Shown one piece after another: positions 1 through 12,700 of a DNA stretch of 64,000 nucleotides. The DNA comes from Actinostola sp. cb2023 (taxonomy: Eukaryota; Cnidaria; Anthozoa; Actiniaria; Actinostolidae). The stretch spans positions 751,501-815,500 of the forward strand of contig JAUJYZ010000906.1 of NCBI GenBank assembly GCA_033675265.1. The letters run 5' to 3'. Positions within the stretch are counted from its first letter, which is position 1. Every line of letters begins with the position of its first letter. The notes below the pieces were generated by a model. The model did no database searches. It saw only the letters and a program-made list of their open reading frames with translations, and had not been told where the DNA came from. The position numbers were made by a program, and so were the translations under genes.

Positions 1-75
1 CTTCCTTCCTTTCTTCGTTCCTTTCTTCCTTCCTTCCTTCATTCCTTCTTTCCTTCCTTCCTTCCTTCCTTCTTT
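1..75. repeat. (CTTC)n microsatellite
   Basis: A tetranucleotide CTTC tract with a few substitutions runs from the window edge, so its full length is unknown. It is a pure pyrimidine strand. Confidence 0.9.
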
Positions 76-757
76 TATTTGAATAGTTCAAAGGTAATTA
101 ATATCTGATACGGTACATTTTCTTCTGTTCTAGGTTTTTCTGTTGGTGGTGAGGGAAAGTGAGTATCTAGATATTGAAGAACTGTTATCTCTGTGACACC
201 ATGCTATGTTAAACAGAATATTGGATGCAAGGATTGTAAACTTCAGTCTACAGGGGTGTTGAATGGTCCCCACAAAAAGTCAAAATTTCGGTCAAATATC
301 GTGGGTCTCGAAGTCTCGTTTTTCTTTCGCAAAAAGCCGTCTCAGAGTCTCAAATTTTGTAAACAAAGGAAATAGGTGAAAAAGCATCTCAGGCTCTCAA
401 AAATATGCCTTGTTTCGGAGTCTCGCAAAGTCTCACCTTGACCATTAAATGGTACTCCTAAAGGTCTGTGCAAATGCTCCTTAAACTTTTCTATTGTTTT
501 GTTATCATTGAAGCATATAAGTCCAACAATGTTGGATCCATTTGCACACTACCACTACCATTACTGCCTAAAATATTGGGTGTTATTGGGAGCAATAATT
601 GAAGGGGTGCCCATGAAAATGGCCTAAGTGACTTTTTGATGATTTTTAAAATGTTATGCAATTATTTCAAAAATGCACCTACTGGCTTATAAATACCTAA
701 GAAACATGTTTGTAATGTTGTGATTGCTTATGTGTTATCAGGTGTGAAAAGAAAGCT
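76..757. other. Upstream flank of ovoA, no gene seen
   Basis: No convincing coding exon was found. Short open frames here lack recognisable protein character. The stretch precedes the tentative first ovoA exon and would contain its promoter and 5' untranslated region if that exon is right; no TATA box or other element could be assigned. Confidence 0.4.
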
Positions 758-3700
758 ATGGATCCAGTGTCGACTCAAGCACCAACAAATACCAAAGGTC
801 TGGCTCACTTGTGTACAGAAACATCAGTATCACTGGTTATGATGTCACTGGTCTTCAATTATATGTTAAATATGTGTATAAAGTGAGATTAAACAAAGGT
901 TCAATTTTCAGACGTTAAGCAGTCAAGCATAAGTCTCCCTCAGTGTAGCCGTGCTTAGTGCGAGGGAGACTGTCATGCATGCAGACAAAGGTTCACATAC
1001 AGCCAAAACTCTCGTAAGTGGCCACCTTAGGCATTTGAAAAAGTTGTTGTTAATGGGCTCTCAAAAGCAACCATGCGCTGAAACAATTATGAGAGTTGAA
1101 ACATCATGCCTGAATATAGCTAATTGTATAATCGTTGTCGGGTTGAAAATCATGAAAGCTACGACCAAAAGGAATTCTGGGAGATTAAAGCTCTCAAATA
1201 ACACCGTCAAATCCAGACTTGTAGGATCTTAGTTAAATAGCTCAATCATATATACCTTCAAAACTACGAGAACATTGAATATATCTGTATGTAATGTGGG
1301 TCATGAACTGATTTCCCATCCATCCTTGCAGTCTCAGCTTCTATGATTTATGATTTTCAACCCAACGACGATTATGCAATTAGCTATATATATTTAATAG
1401 ATGTGGAAAATAGATGTAGCAATTTCTTTTGAAAAACAAACGTTTTTGATCTGTTCAGATCATCATCAGGTACTGAAAGAGTTGGTTTCAAACTTGAATA
1501 TATTAGCAAATTCAAGCCTTTCTTGAACAAACAAGTGCAGGCAATCCACCTAAAACTGTTCCCCAGAGGAATATCATAACATTTATATTCAAGTTTGAAA
1601 CCAACTCTCTCTTTCAGTACCTGACGATGAATCATCTGAACAGATCGAAAACGTTTGTTTTTCAAATGAAATTGCTACATCTATTTTCCACATACGATTA
1701 TGAGAGCTTTTAGCTGTTGTGATCTGTATTGTAATAGCGCGATAGCACGATGTACCTGCCCATTACTACAGTATGGTATTACTGAACAATGATCACTTGC
1801 TAACAATGTTTCACACAACAGTATTTTAATCAAATACTTATGAGTAGGACAGTATCAGATCTGAAATAGGAAAACATCACGCACAAGCTTAAAAAGGGTC
1901 TATTCACGAAAAGATAGAATATCCTCAGAGCCTCACACTGAAACCTTGGTATGTGACTAGTGGATTTAGTTGGCAATTTTAATATATTTTCAGTTTGATG
2001 TATTTATATTAAATTTATTTAGTATTTATTTATTTGATAATTAAAATATTTTGGACTTTTAATAGACTGCTTGTAATCACAAAGTCTATTGAATTTATTA
2101 ATGAAACTAGTCAAAAGAGTGATTCCAATAGACCGAATGCAATAATGGCGTCCAATTTCAATTGCCATTGTTCTGGACTGACTATTAAAGGGGGACTAGT
2201 ACGTAAATCGTTCAAAGTTTGATTTAGCTGAAACTTCACTGAAATATTCTCAAAGACCCATACAATCACTGGTTAATTTTTTTTCTCAAAAATTCCAATG
2301 GAAAGTAATACATTTTTATGAATCTTTAGAAGTGCCAGTGACGTCACTGACTCAACCCAAACAATCATCACGGCTTCACTCCATACATTTCTTCATGTTT
2401 AACGTCTTGAACTATTTTATTTCTATGAAGCTAAACGTTTGTGTGAAGGAGTTTTTTTGTGCTAAGGATTGATTGTTTGACTAGTTTTCTTCAGTGCAGA
2501 GCTGTTATCTGAACAAACCGTTCAGATATTTTGATCACAAAATACAAAGAAATGTATATATATGGAGCTGAGTTTGGGTTGAGTCAGTGACGTCACTGGC
2601 ACCTCTAAAGATTCATAAAAATGTATTACTTTCCATTGGAATTTTTGAGAAAAAAAATAACCAGTGATTGTATGGGTCTTTGAGAATATTTCAGTGAAGT
2701 TTCAGTTAAATTGTATGGGTCTTTGAGAATATTTCAGTGAAGTTTCAGCTAAATCAAATTTTGAACGATTTATGTACTAGTCCCCCTTTAAACCTCATGT
2801 TCATGTGGAAACACAAAAAGCATTCTCACCTGAATGAGAGGCTATAGTAATAATAATAGTCAGTCCAGAACAATGGCAATTGAAATTGGACGCCATTATT
2901 GCATTCGGTCTATAAACCTGGGCACTACTAATTAGCTGTCAGTGTTTATTAGATGCAAAGAAACAAAAGAAAACAAAAGATTGTCTAATAGTGTGTATTG
3001 GTGTAGTTAGTAATGCCCAGGTTTAGAGTCTAAACATTTAACACTAAAACCGTGCAACATAAACAGTACTTTTTTGTTGTTGAAAATTTTACAAGGCTTA
3101 CATGTAAGAAGTTGTAAAAGCCTTTTGAAAATTTTCAATAAACCTTACTTAGCCAATACTATGTCAACATAAATTTCAATTCTAGTGTTTAATTGATGCT
3201 ATTTAGTACTTTTCTAAAAACATTGGACGGTTTTAGTGTTTGTATTCTATTCACTATTGATATAATATTTCTAAAAACATGGACTGTGAACAAAAATGAA
3301 ACTTTTGAATATGATAAACATATGTTTCACATTTATAATGTAAGCCATTATAGTAGAGTGATCCCAATAAACCTGGGCACCACTAATATTAAGTGTTCGA
3401 TTGACTCTATTCCAGAATAGGAATACACGGAATAAACACTTGAATGCTTTTATTTCGGCACATTTAAAACTACAAACTGTTCCTTGTAACTTTATTATAA
3501 TACAACAAGGAATCGTTTCATTTTACAGTGGACAGTAGCTGCGTGACAGCGATTTAGGGATGTTATTCCGTGTATTCCTATTCTGGAATATGGTCAATCG
3601 AACGCACCCTAACTGTTAGTGTTTATTAGATGCAAAGAAACCAAAGAAAACAAGAGTGAGTAATGCCCAGGTTTACTGGAATCACTCTATTAAATCTAAC

Positions 3701-6700
3701 TGTTGTATGATTTTACATTCCGTAAATGTCCAGATAAACAATATTATATAATAAACTGACTCGTGCTCAAAGAAATGCATTTTTATCTCCCCTTCTTTGA
3801 AAAGTAAATATCACATGCAAAGAAGCGTCATTTTGTGAGCAAACGACTGAGAGCTATAGGGCATAAGTAAGTTAATTTAAAAGGTTTTTGTTTTCTTATT
3901 TTATATTTATTTGCGGAAGTACCCGTCGGAGCGCAGGACATAAACTGCTGGATCCTCGAGCATTCGGGAAATGGAGTCCCACATTCACCACCCTGGTTCC
4001 AGAGGCTACTATTGGGGGCGAGCGAAGAGAGACTCTGGAACCAGGGTACACATTCACTAGCCAGTGAATATGTCATTAAGTGATTTTGCGTCACATGAGA
4101 GAGAAAACATTACATCGTTTAGAATTAACAAACTATAGACCCTATGCAATACTCGATTTCTGTACTTTGCATAAATTTGCAAAAACTGAAAGAATAACGA
4201 GTTAAGTAAAGGTAAAGTAATAGATTGAAAGACCATCGACAGTTTAGTATTTACCCCCAAAAGTGCATTAATAAAAATGAAACCATCATCAAGTAATAAG
4301 CGTTTGAAAGGTGCAAAATACATGGAAACGAGGCATCTAGGGCCAAAGTCCGGTTTCTGGTACAAATCTATGTAATTTCAAATCACTATAACTTTTCAAG
4401 ATTGCATAGTACAGCCCTAAAATTTGGTATGTTCATTATTGAAAACCCTCTCTTCAAAGAGATGGTCAGATATTGCTGTAATATCTTCCCAATAACAAAG
4501 GAAATCAGATTTTACGATTCTTTATTCTTCGTGTGCAACCACGTGGTATTTGACTGTTCTTAAATTTCGAAATATTATTTCCTTAGCCAAATAAAATAAA
4601 ATGCTTATGAGCTCGTAGAGCTATCAAAATAACATCTCTGGGCCAAATTTTGGAGCACTAGAGCATTTCCTTACCGAGCTATGGGCGAACGAAGTTTCCA
4701 AATATTCCTGTGTTTGTATAGCGGCGCCATGTTGGATGATAAGCTGTTGTCATCCAACATGGCGGCCAAGATTTCAAAAAATAAATTCAAGCTTAGAGTT
4801 GATATACATCACTTAATTTCACGGTAAGTAGAACTTCTAAACATGTAGAAAACTAAAAACATTTAATTTGGTACAATTGTGTTGTTTTCCACGACTTTTC
4901 AGAGACGTGACTAGCAGCCGACTAGCGTTTGGTAAGAGTTACGTGACACAATTCAAACTTCGAAAACTCAGACACAAAACATCGAGCCGATCTGAAAATT
5001 TCTACAATAATTCATATCATAATTCTCTAAAACACTGCAAAGAATCAAGTTGATAGGATTCATAACTAAATTTTAGTAGTAATTTTTGTGGTATGTGACG
5101 TCACTTGCACACGAAGAATTGCATAGGGTCTATTGAATAAAAAATATGATGACATATAGCGTTCTGTTTTTCAATAGATGTGTTAACCGACGTGCTAATC
5201 AGGCCTGCTAATCATGAGCCAAGATTAGTCAGACGTCTCATTATCTATGGGAGGTTTTACGTGTGACATTAATTTTGTTTGTTTGTTTATATAAGTAACT
5301 TATATTTGACAGATATTTAGACTTCACCGATCTAAAATTGAAGTTTTGAGCAAGTAAAATGACGGTTTGACGGCCACTTCGTGATAGATTGACGTCAGAT
5401 GAAGATTCCATAAAACCTCCCATTGTTTGAAATGAGAACGGCTCATTCCATATATGCAAAAAGCTGACCCAAACGAGAAAAGGAATTAACGCCCGGGAAT
5501 TAACGTTATTAGCCCCGGTTGCACGAAAGGTGGTGATATGCGGCCAGTCTGCGTTCAACTTGAATACCTGGCTTTGTCATATGTTCTATTTAGTGTCGCT
5601 TTTCTTTTGGATCAACGACTTTTGCATGTAGTTTTACAATACAACAACAGCCCGCTGCAACCCTATTAAAGCACACCCCCCGCCCCACCCCCACTAAACG
5701 TTACGCTCCAATGTGTCGCGAAAGTTGAACATGTCACGACACATGTCACCATGTCACGTACAGTTACAAAGTAGAAAAGTAATTACAAGCAATCGGCTCT
5801 CGAAATGAAAGTGCAAAATTGCTTTTTTTTAAAACAGATTTCTCCTGTGACAGCGTTCTTTGCAGGGATTTTAGGTGCAGGACCTTCTTAACTCCGTCAT
5901 CGTGACAACAGCGTTTCAAAATATGATTGGCCAACAAACAATGGAGTTGCCCAATCCTGTTATAGGTCTGATAAATTATTCTTAGTGGTTGAACGAATAA
6001 CTCAGAACACCGGCTGGTCGATCGTTCTGCAACGGTTAAAAAGAGCTATTGTACAAAAAAATCAACCAAGATATGATTTCAGGAAGCCCTTGCAACCTGG
6101 CAAGCGTTACTCCGAGGTAAGAGATATCTGTACGGAGTTATGACTCGGCATAATAATCTTACCGCCAACAAAAGTCAAAAGTACAAAGGACGGCTTGTCT
6201 ACTTTAGAAAGTCTTGGAGATCCTTGGTATATGGTAATCCCGACCAAGGTTTTTTCAGTACATACGCTCATCATCACATGGACAACTGTAATACACCTGG
6301 CATATGCAAATTTATGTAATGTCAACTTTAATTTACAGTGGTACTCGACCTACCGGTTCAAATTCGGCACGAACTCGGTGTATTAGAACCTTACAAACAC
6401 TGTAAGACTACTGAATCGCTAATTTTCAAAATAACCACAATAATTCATAGAGATATGGATTTATCAATCCAGTACTATAGTGCTGCAAAGGGAGTAATTA
6501 CGTCAGTTGTGAGGTTTTTACACCGAGGTAAACTCCAAAATTCACATCAGCTTGATATGTGTACAGTGCCAAATATTCTGTTTTGGAATTGAATTTCAAA
6601 GTGTGAGGTGGATTTTCTTTTTGCTGAATGATGGGATGCGTGTTGGGTGATGATGATCCGGGACAGAATGGTTGTAGTTTCACCCACTAGCGAAACAGTA

Positions 6701-9700
6701 ACTTTCTCCATTCCTCCTTCAGTTTCATGAAGGCATTCGCAGAATCATAGGGAGTCATCATAACATTACCGGTAATGAGAGACAGCGCGCTAATTCCATA
6801 ATTCACCTGCAGTAATTACCTGGACTTAACACTTTCAAAATCTTTGAAACATCCGAATGCAGTACAGACATTTCCAATTTAGTGGCATGTAAGCGGAATA
6901 GGTACATGTTATGCCGTTACGATAAGGTTCCCAGAGGAATTTTTGTACTCAGGGGCAGCAATATTAATTCGTTCAATTTTTTTAAAATAATGTATTATAC
7001 TTAATATATGATAGTCTTGCTGCGAATTCTTGTTGTTTATATAATGCGATGAAAACCGCCTTATTAAAAATATATACACCTAATTGCAGAAAGGTTGTCC
7101 ACCTCGGGAAAAGCACATTTACACATTTGCACATTTACACATTTGCAACAACACGTGTATATTTGTTTTGCGCAAGTGGAACCCAGAGTCAATAGATTCA
7201 GTAGAAGTATACTGCCATAAGAATGCAGCGGCCTTATACAGAAGATTTCAGGTGGATAGTTGTATTTCAGCGCTTGCAAAAGTGCAAATGTGTAAATGTG
7301 TAAATGCCCAGGGGGGGTACTCGGGGGTATCAGTGACGGGGAGGTGCGAAGGCCTTTTTTGGGTTTGAAATTCGCGGCTTGGGACTTTTTTTGGGTTATC
7401 AATTTTCTGGTGGCCTTTTTTTGATATAAAGATTTTGGCAAGGACTTTTTGGGGGGTTGATAAAAATGATATCCTACCATTCTCGATTTTATGCGCAGAA
7501 AAGTTGGACTTTTTTGGGGTTACGATTTTGGGCCGTTGGACTTTTTTTGGGTCTTATTTTTGCATAATGGACTTTTTTTGGGTTAAAAAGTTTGGCCTCA
7601 TTCGCACCTCCCCGTCACTGATACCCCTGAGTACTCCCCCCTGGGTGTAAATGTGCTTTTCCGAGGTGGACAACCTTTCTGCAATTAGGTGTATATATAA
7701 ACTGTCTTTTGTCATCGGCAGAGACAGACAAACTGATGAATAATTAGAATGTGTAGACTGACCGAATGAACGACAAATTGCGCCATGATGCGTGTCACCG
7801 TTGCATGCTGAGATATAAATGTTTACATATTTCTGATTACTTTTTTAGTGAAGTTAAAAGCTACTTCCAAAATTCCTACGATGTGTACGAGGAGCTATTT
7901 CAAGGCATCAAAGGTGAAATATTTAATAAATACTTTTTGACAAAGGTTTTGGGCTCCCTGTGGTATTTCTGCATAATTTGATCCCACACCTCCCCTCCCC
8001 TCCCACACTGGTAGTAAATTGAAACAAGTGGATCTTCTAAATTGTGCTTAGATGAGGACGCATTCTACAAGTACCCTGATGCTCTTCGTTTACCGTTAAT
8101 TTTCTACTATGGTCACACTGCCGCGGTTTACATCAATAAGTTGATGCTTTCTGGGCTCATTGAGGTATGTATGGGAGGGGGCACTGGGCTCATTGAGGTA
8201 TGTACTGAAGGGTGGTAACAGCAGGGGGCAAAAATCCCATGCAATCACTTGTTCGACCAAAGAATAACGTGGGAAATCAAGCCTTCGCTTCAAATTTCAT
8301 CAGTATGTGCATTTTTTATATGCTATTAAAATGACCCTTATATCTATTAAAGCCGCCCTTCCATCAGAGTCCATTTCGCAGGCTTTGTGAACAGTCTTTG
8401 AACAGTCCGTCCTTTTCCCTCCAGAAATTCGGTAGACCCGAACTCGGCCCCATTCTCCGCGTGTTCAGGTTTACTGAAACTCTGAATTGAAAAGGACGGA
8501 CGTACTGTTCACAGTCTAGCTTCACAGACTGTCTAACAATAAATTATTAATACAAACATGGTTTTGTAAAGGTGGTCGTAACTAGAGCTGGTCGCTTACG
8601 AGAGTGGTCGCATGGAGAGCTTTGACTGTAATCCCTTACTGTTAATCGTTAACTCGTCGGCTTCCCGTAACTATACAGCTATTTCAAAAAAGGTTGGTGA
8701 AGGTTTTGTTGCATCTTGCATGTTGCATCTTGCATACCAAGCCCGAAATGTATTGTGGATCATAGATAAATAATGTCAGCATGCACATACAGAAGAAAAT
8801 ATGCCTGCTCCATATTGCAAAGACAAAGTTTGGGGAAATTCCCAGAGTCCATAATTGTTGTGACCTTTCGCTGACTCCATTCACATCACCCATAGTGCAT
8901 TTCGGGCTTGGTATGCAAGATGCAAGATGCAACAAAACCTTCACCAACCTTTTTTGAAATAGCTGTATAAACACGAGAACACCTCGAATCGTTTTGCTCT
9001 CGCTTTATGAATTCTCAATAGCACTTTATTTTTCTAAGGAGCGAGTCCACTTTGAATTTGAATCTCTATTTGAAACCGGCGTTGATGAGATGTCTTGGGA
9101 TGACACCGTAAGTACACACATGGCAATTATTAGGATAATGAATTAGGTGAAACTAGATTAATTGATATTGTAATTTTCCTTGAGTATCGGCTTCATACCA
9201 TCGAGTTTAACAGAAAATTTCCCGCCAAATTACGCGCTCTTGACGACACGTGCACGGCAGTTGTTTCTCGCCTTTTTGCACAGGCAGCCCAACCATTTCT
9301 TCTGAGGCTATGTTGGGCTCCCTGTGCACGTCCCGCAAGACCGCTCGCTCAAAATCAGCCATCATGTGACCGGCGAGACGGCCGGAGTACGTTCCACACC
9401 TTTTCAGGAAGCGCACAGGAAGCCCAACATAATACCTATTGTGCGCGTGGGCTCTACCACAGGAAACCCATCACACAAAAAGAAGCGTGCATACAAATAT
9501 ATTTACTAAAGTAGCCTCGGAAGAAATGGTTGGGTTGCCTGTGCTTTTTCATGCCATCCTAATCACTTTCTGTCTGAAGAGGAGATAACACATTTGCCAG
9601 CCTTTTGCCAAAGCTTTGTTACTAAATGATTTCAACTTTTTAAACAGGAAAACTTTCGCATGGGTGACAAATTAGTGTGGCCGTCGGTTTGTGACGTCGA

Positions 9701-12700
9701 ACAATACAGACATGACGTGCGTGATGCGATATTGAATCTGATCGACACGAAACCAATGGAGACACCTGTCACGCAAGACAGTCCCTGGGTAAGCACGGAC
9801 ATCCATAGGATGCTAATTGATGTACAGTTATATTACTTTAATGTCCTTTTTCTTTATAATCTGATTTTAAAACGTGAATCCTGTCAGTGGTCGCTTTTTA
9901 TGGGAATGGAACATGAAAGGTTAGATATCAAGTACAACTATTTTTTTGTTGTGTGTGACTTTAGTAACGTTCAGTCTGGCATGACAGCGTGACTGACGTT
10001 ATGTTCATGACTGGCTGTCACACATTGACTTTCACAGTCCATTGAAAACCCAATCCTATGGCGAAGTTTGCCCTATTTGCAAAAGGACTGCTCTCATTAT
10101 CTATTTTTCTTTATTTGTTTTATCCTTGCAGAATTCATCTCGAGACGTCATCGGTGTTGATTCGCCAGCTTCCAATCAAATACGTCCACAAGCCACCTAA
10201 CTGGGTGTATGGCCCATACAAACCAGGTAAGTGTAGTACTATCATGCAGTTATTTAAAAGAAAGAAGTTCAACGTTTTTGACACCACAGACCGGCAACTC
10301 TCGGACATGTCTTAACACGGACACCTAAAATGGACACATTTCAAGAAGGTGGACAGACAGTCTCGAAGATAGACACCTCTCGAAGGTGGACAGGCAGTCT
10401 CTAAGACAGACACCTCTCGAAGGTAGACAGACAGTCTCGAAGATAGCTACCTCTCGAAGGTGAGCAAACAGTCTCGAAGCTAGACACCTCTCGAAGGTGG
10501 GCAGACAGTCTCAAAGACAGACACCTCGAAGGTGGGCAGATAGTATCGAAGATAGACACCTCTCGAAGGTGGACAGACAGTCTCGAAGATAGACACCTCT
10601 CGAAGGTGGACAGACAGTCTCGAAGGTGGACAGACAGTCTCGAAGATAGACACCTCTCGAAGGTGGACAGACAGTCTCGAAGACAGACTCCTCTCGAAGG
10701 TGGGCAGACAGTCTTGAAGATAGACGCCTCTCGAAGGTGGACAGACAGACAGTCTCGAAGATAGACACCTCTTGAAGGTGGACAGACAGTTTCGAAGATA
10801 GACACCTCTCGATGGTGGACAGACAGTCTCGAAGATAGACACCTCTCGAAGGTGGGCAGACAGTCTCGAAGACAGACACCTCTCGAAGGTGGGCAGACAG
10901 TCTCGAAGATAGGCACCTCTCGAAGGTGGACAGACAGTCTCGAAGACAGACACCTCTCGAAGGTGGGCAGACAGTCTCGAAGATAGACACCTCGAAGGTG
11001 GACAGACAGTCTCGAAGACAGACACCTCTCGAAGGTGAACAGACAGTCTCTAAGATAGACACCTCTCGAAGGTGGGCAGACAGTCTCGAAGACAGACACC
11101 TTTCGAAGGTGGACACCCAGTCTCGAAGACAGACACCTATCGAAGGTGGACACCCAGTCTCGAAGACAGACATATTTTGAAGGTGGACACCCAGTCTCGA
11201 AGACAGACACCTTTTGAAGGTGGACAGACAGTCTCGAAGACAGACACCTTTTGAAGGTGGACAGCAGTCTCGAACACCCATGCAGTCTCCCACTGATTGA
11301 GCATTTAGCATGTAACGCGCCCCTCGTTAGAATCTTGTTTTACTCGTCAGGCTGCGCGGTTGTACAATTACAAAGAGTGGACATAGCGCTATCCGTTGGA
11401 GAAATCCTTACTTATCAATTGGATAACCGGGCATCAACTTATCCACTGGATCAGGAGTTATCCAACGGATAGCGCTTTCCACTCTTAAATTGAACAATCG
11501 GCGCCTATACTCTTTAGCAGTTAGGCTAAAAGCGGGTTACATGAAATTAATGTTCATTCTGTATGTAGACGTACCGGTGAATAAAAACCCCATGTTAAAG
11601 GTTCACAACACCACAGTGACGGTCGGTAAACCAGGTGATTTTCCATCCTATGGTTGGGATAATGAGTACGGTGAATGGACTGCCAGGTATTACCATCGGT
11701 AACAATTGTCATTACTTACAGGTCGGTGGACGGAACCCTTTGGCGCTTTACCATAATCCTTTGCGCGCTTAAACCACTCAAATACCTCGTAGAAAATTGA
11801 AAATGTATAAGTACGAAGTTATTGACTTTATTTATGCAAATGTTTCAGTTCATAAATGTGAGTAGGTACTTGTGGTACTGATTTAGGATTTGTTTTTCAA
11901 TAATTTATTTAGGTTCGCAAAGGATTACTGGGTAAAATGTACAGCGGCCATCGTTTTCGATATCCCCTCTCCCCGACCATTTGTATATACTGACTTTGAA
12001 TATGAGTCTATGATGAAGGTACCTACTTGGTGTAGGCAGTCGGTCATGACTAAGCTATGGCAGATCATCAGGTGACAGCCTACATGAAGTAGTTCAGCTG
12101 TAGGTCTACGGTAGATATTTTACCTTTGTCTTGGTGACCGAGTGGTAAATCCTGAGGATCGTGGGGGTTTTTAGTGTTGGATATTGAATTAATTTATATT
12201 CTAACTAGTTTATTCCTTGTTTTAATTCACTTTCACTATTTGTAACGAATCCACTCATCGTATCGGGTACAGTGAAGAATCCAAAGAGTAACAAATAATA
12301 TAATAATAATAATAAGTATTTATATAGCGCATTTCACCGAAGTCTCAATGCGCTTTACAAATTAACGAGGATCAGCAGACTTGACATTTTAGTAACCTCC
12401 TGTTCCCCTCCTCCTCCTGTTCCCCCTCCTCCTCCTGTTCCCCCTCCTCCTCCTGTTCCCCCTCCTCCTCCTGTTCCCCCTCCTCCTCCTGTTCCCCCTC
12501 CTCCTCCTGTTCCCCCTCCTCCTCCTGTTCCCCCTCCTCCTCCTGTTCCCCCTCCTCCTCCTGTTCCCCCTCCTCCTCCTGTTCCCCCTCCTCCTCCTGT
12601 TCCCCCTCCTCCCTCCTCCTCCTCCTTCCTCCTCCTCCTCCTCCTCCTGTTCCCCTCCTCCTCCTCCTGTTCCCCTCCTCCTCCTCCTGTTCCCCTCCTC

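Noticed and set aside
10401..11311. Minus-strand Cys/Ser/Arg-rich repeat proteins
   Set aside because: Same 37-bp minisatellite in three frames; no start context, no conserved domain, inside an ovoA intron.
11890..12075. Open frame with FAKDYWVKCTAAIVFDIPSP as a possible extra ovoA exon
   Set aside because: The exons at 11569-11686 and 14524-14627 join in phase with family-like sequence, and this segment has no match to the family.
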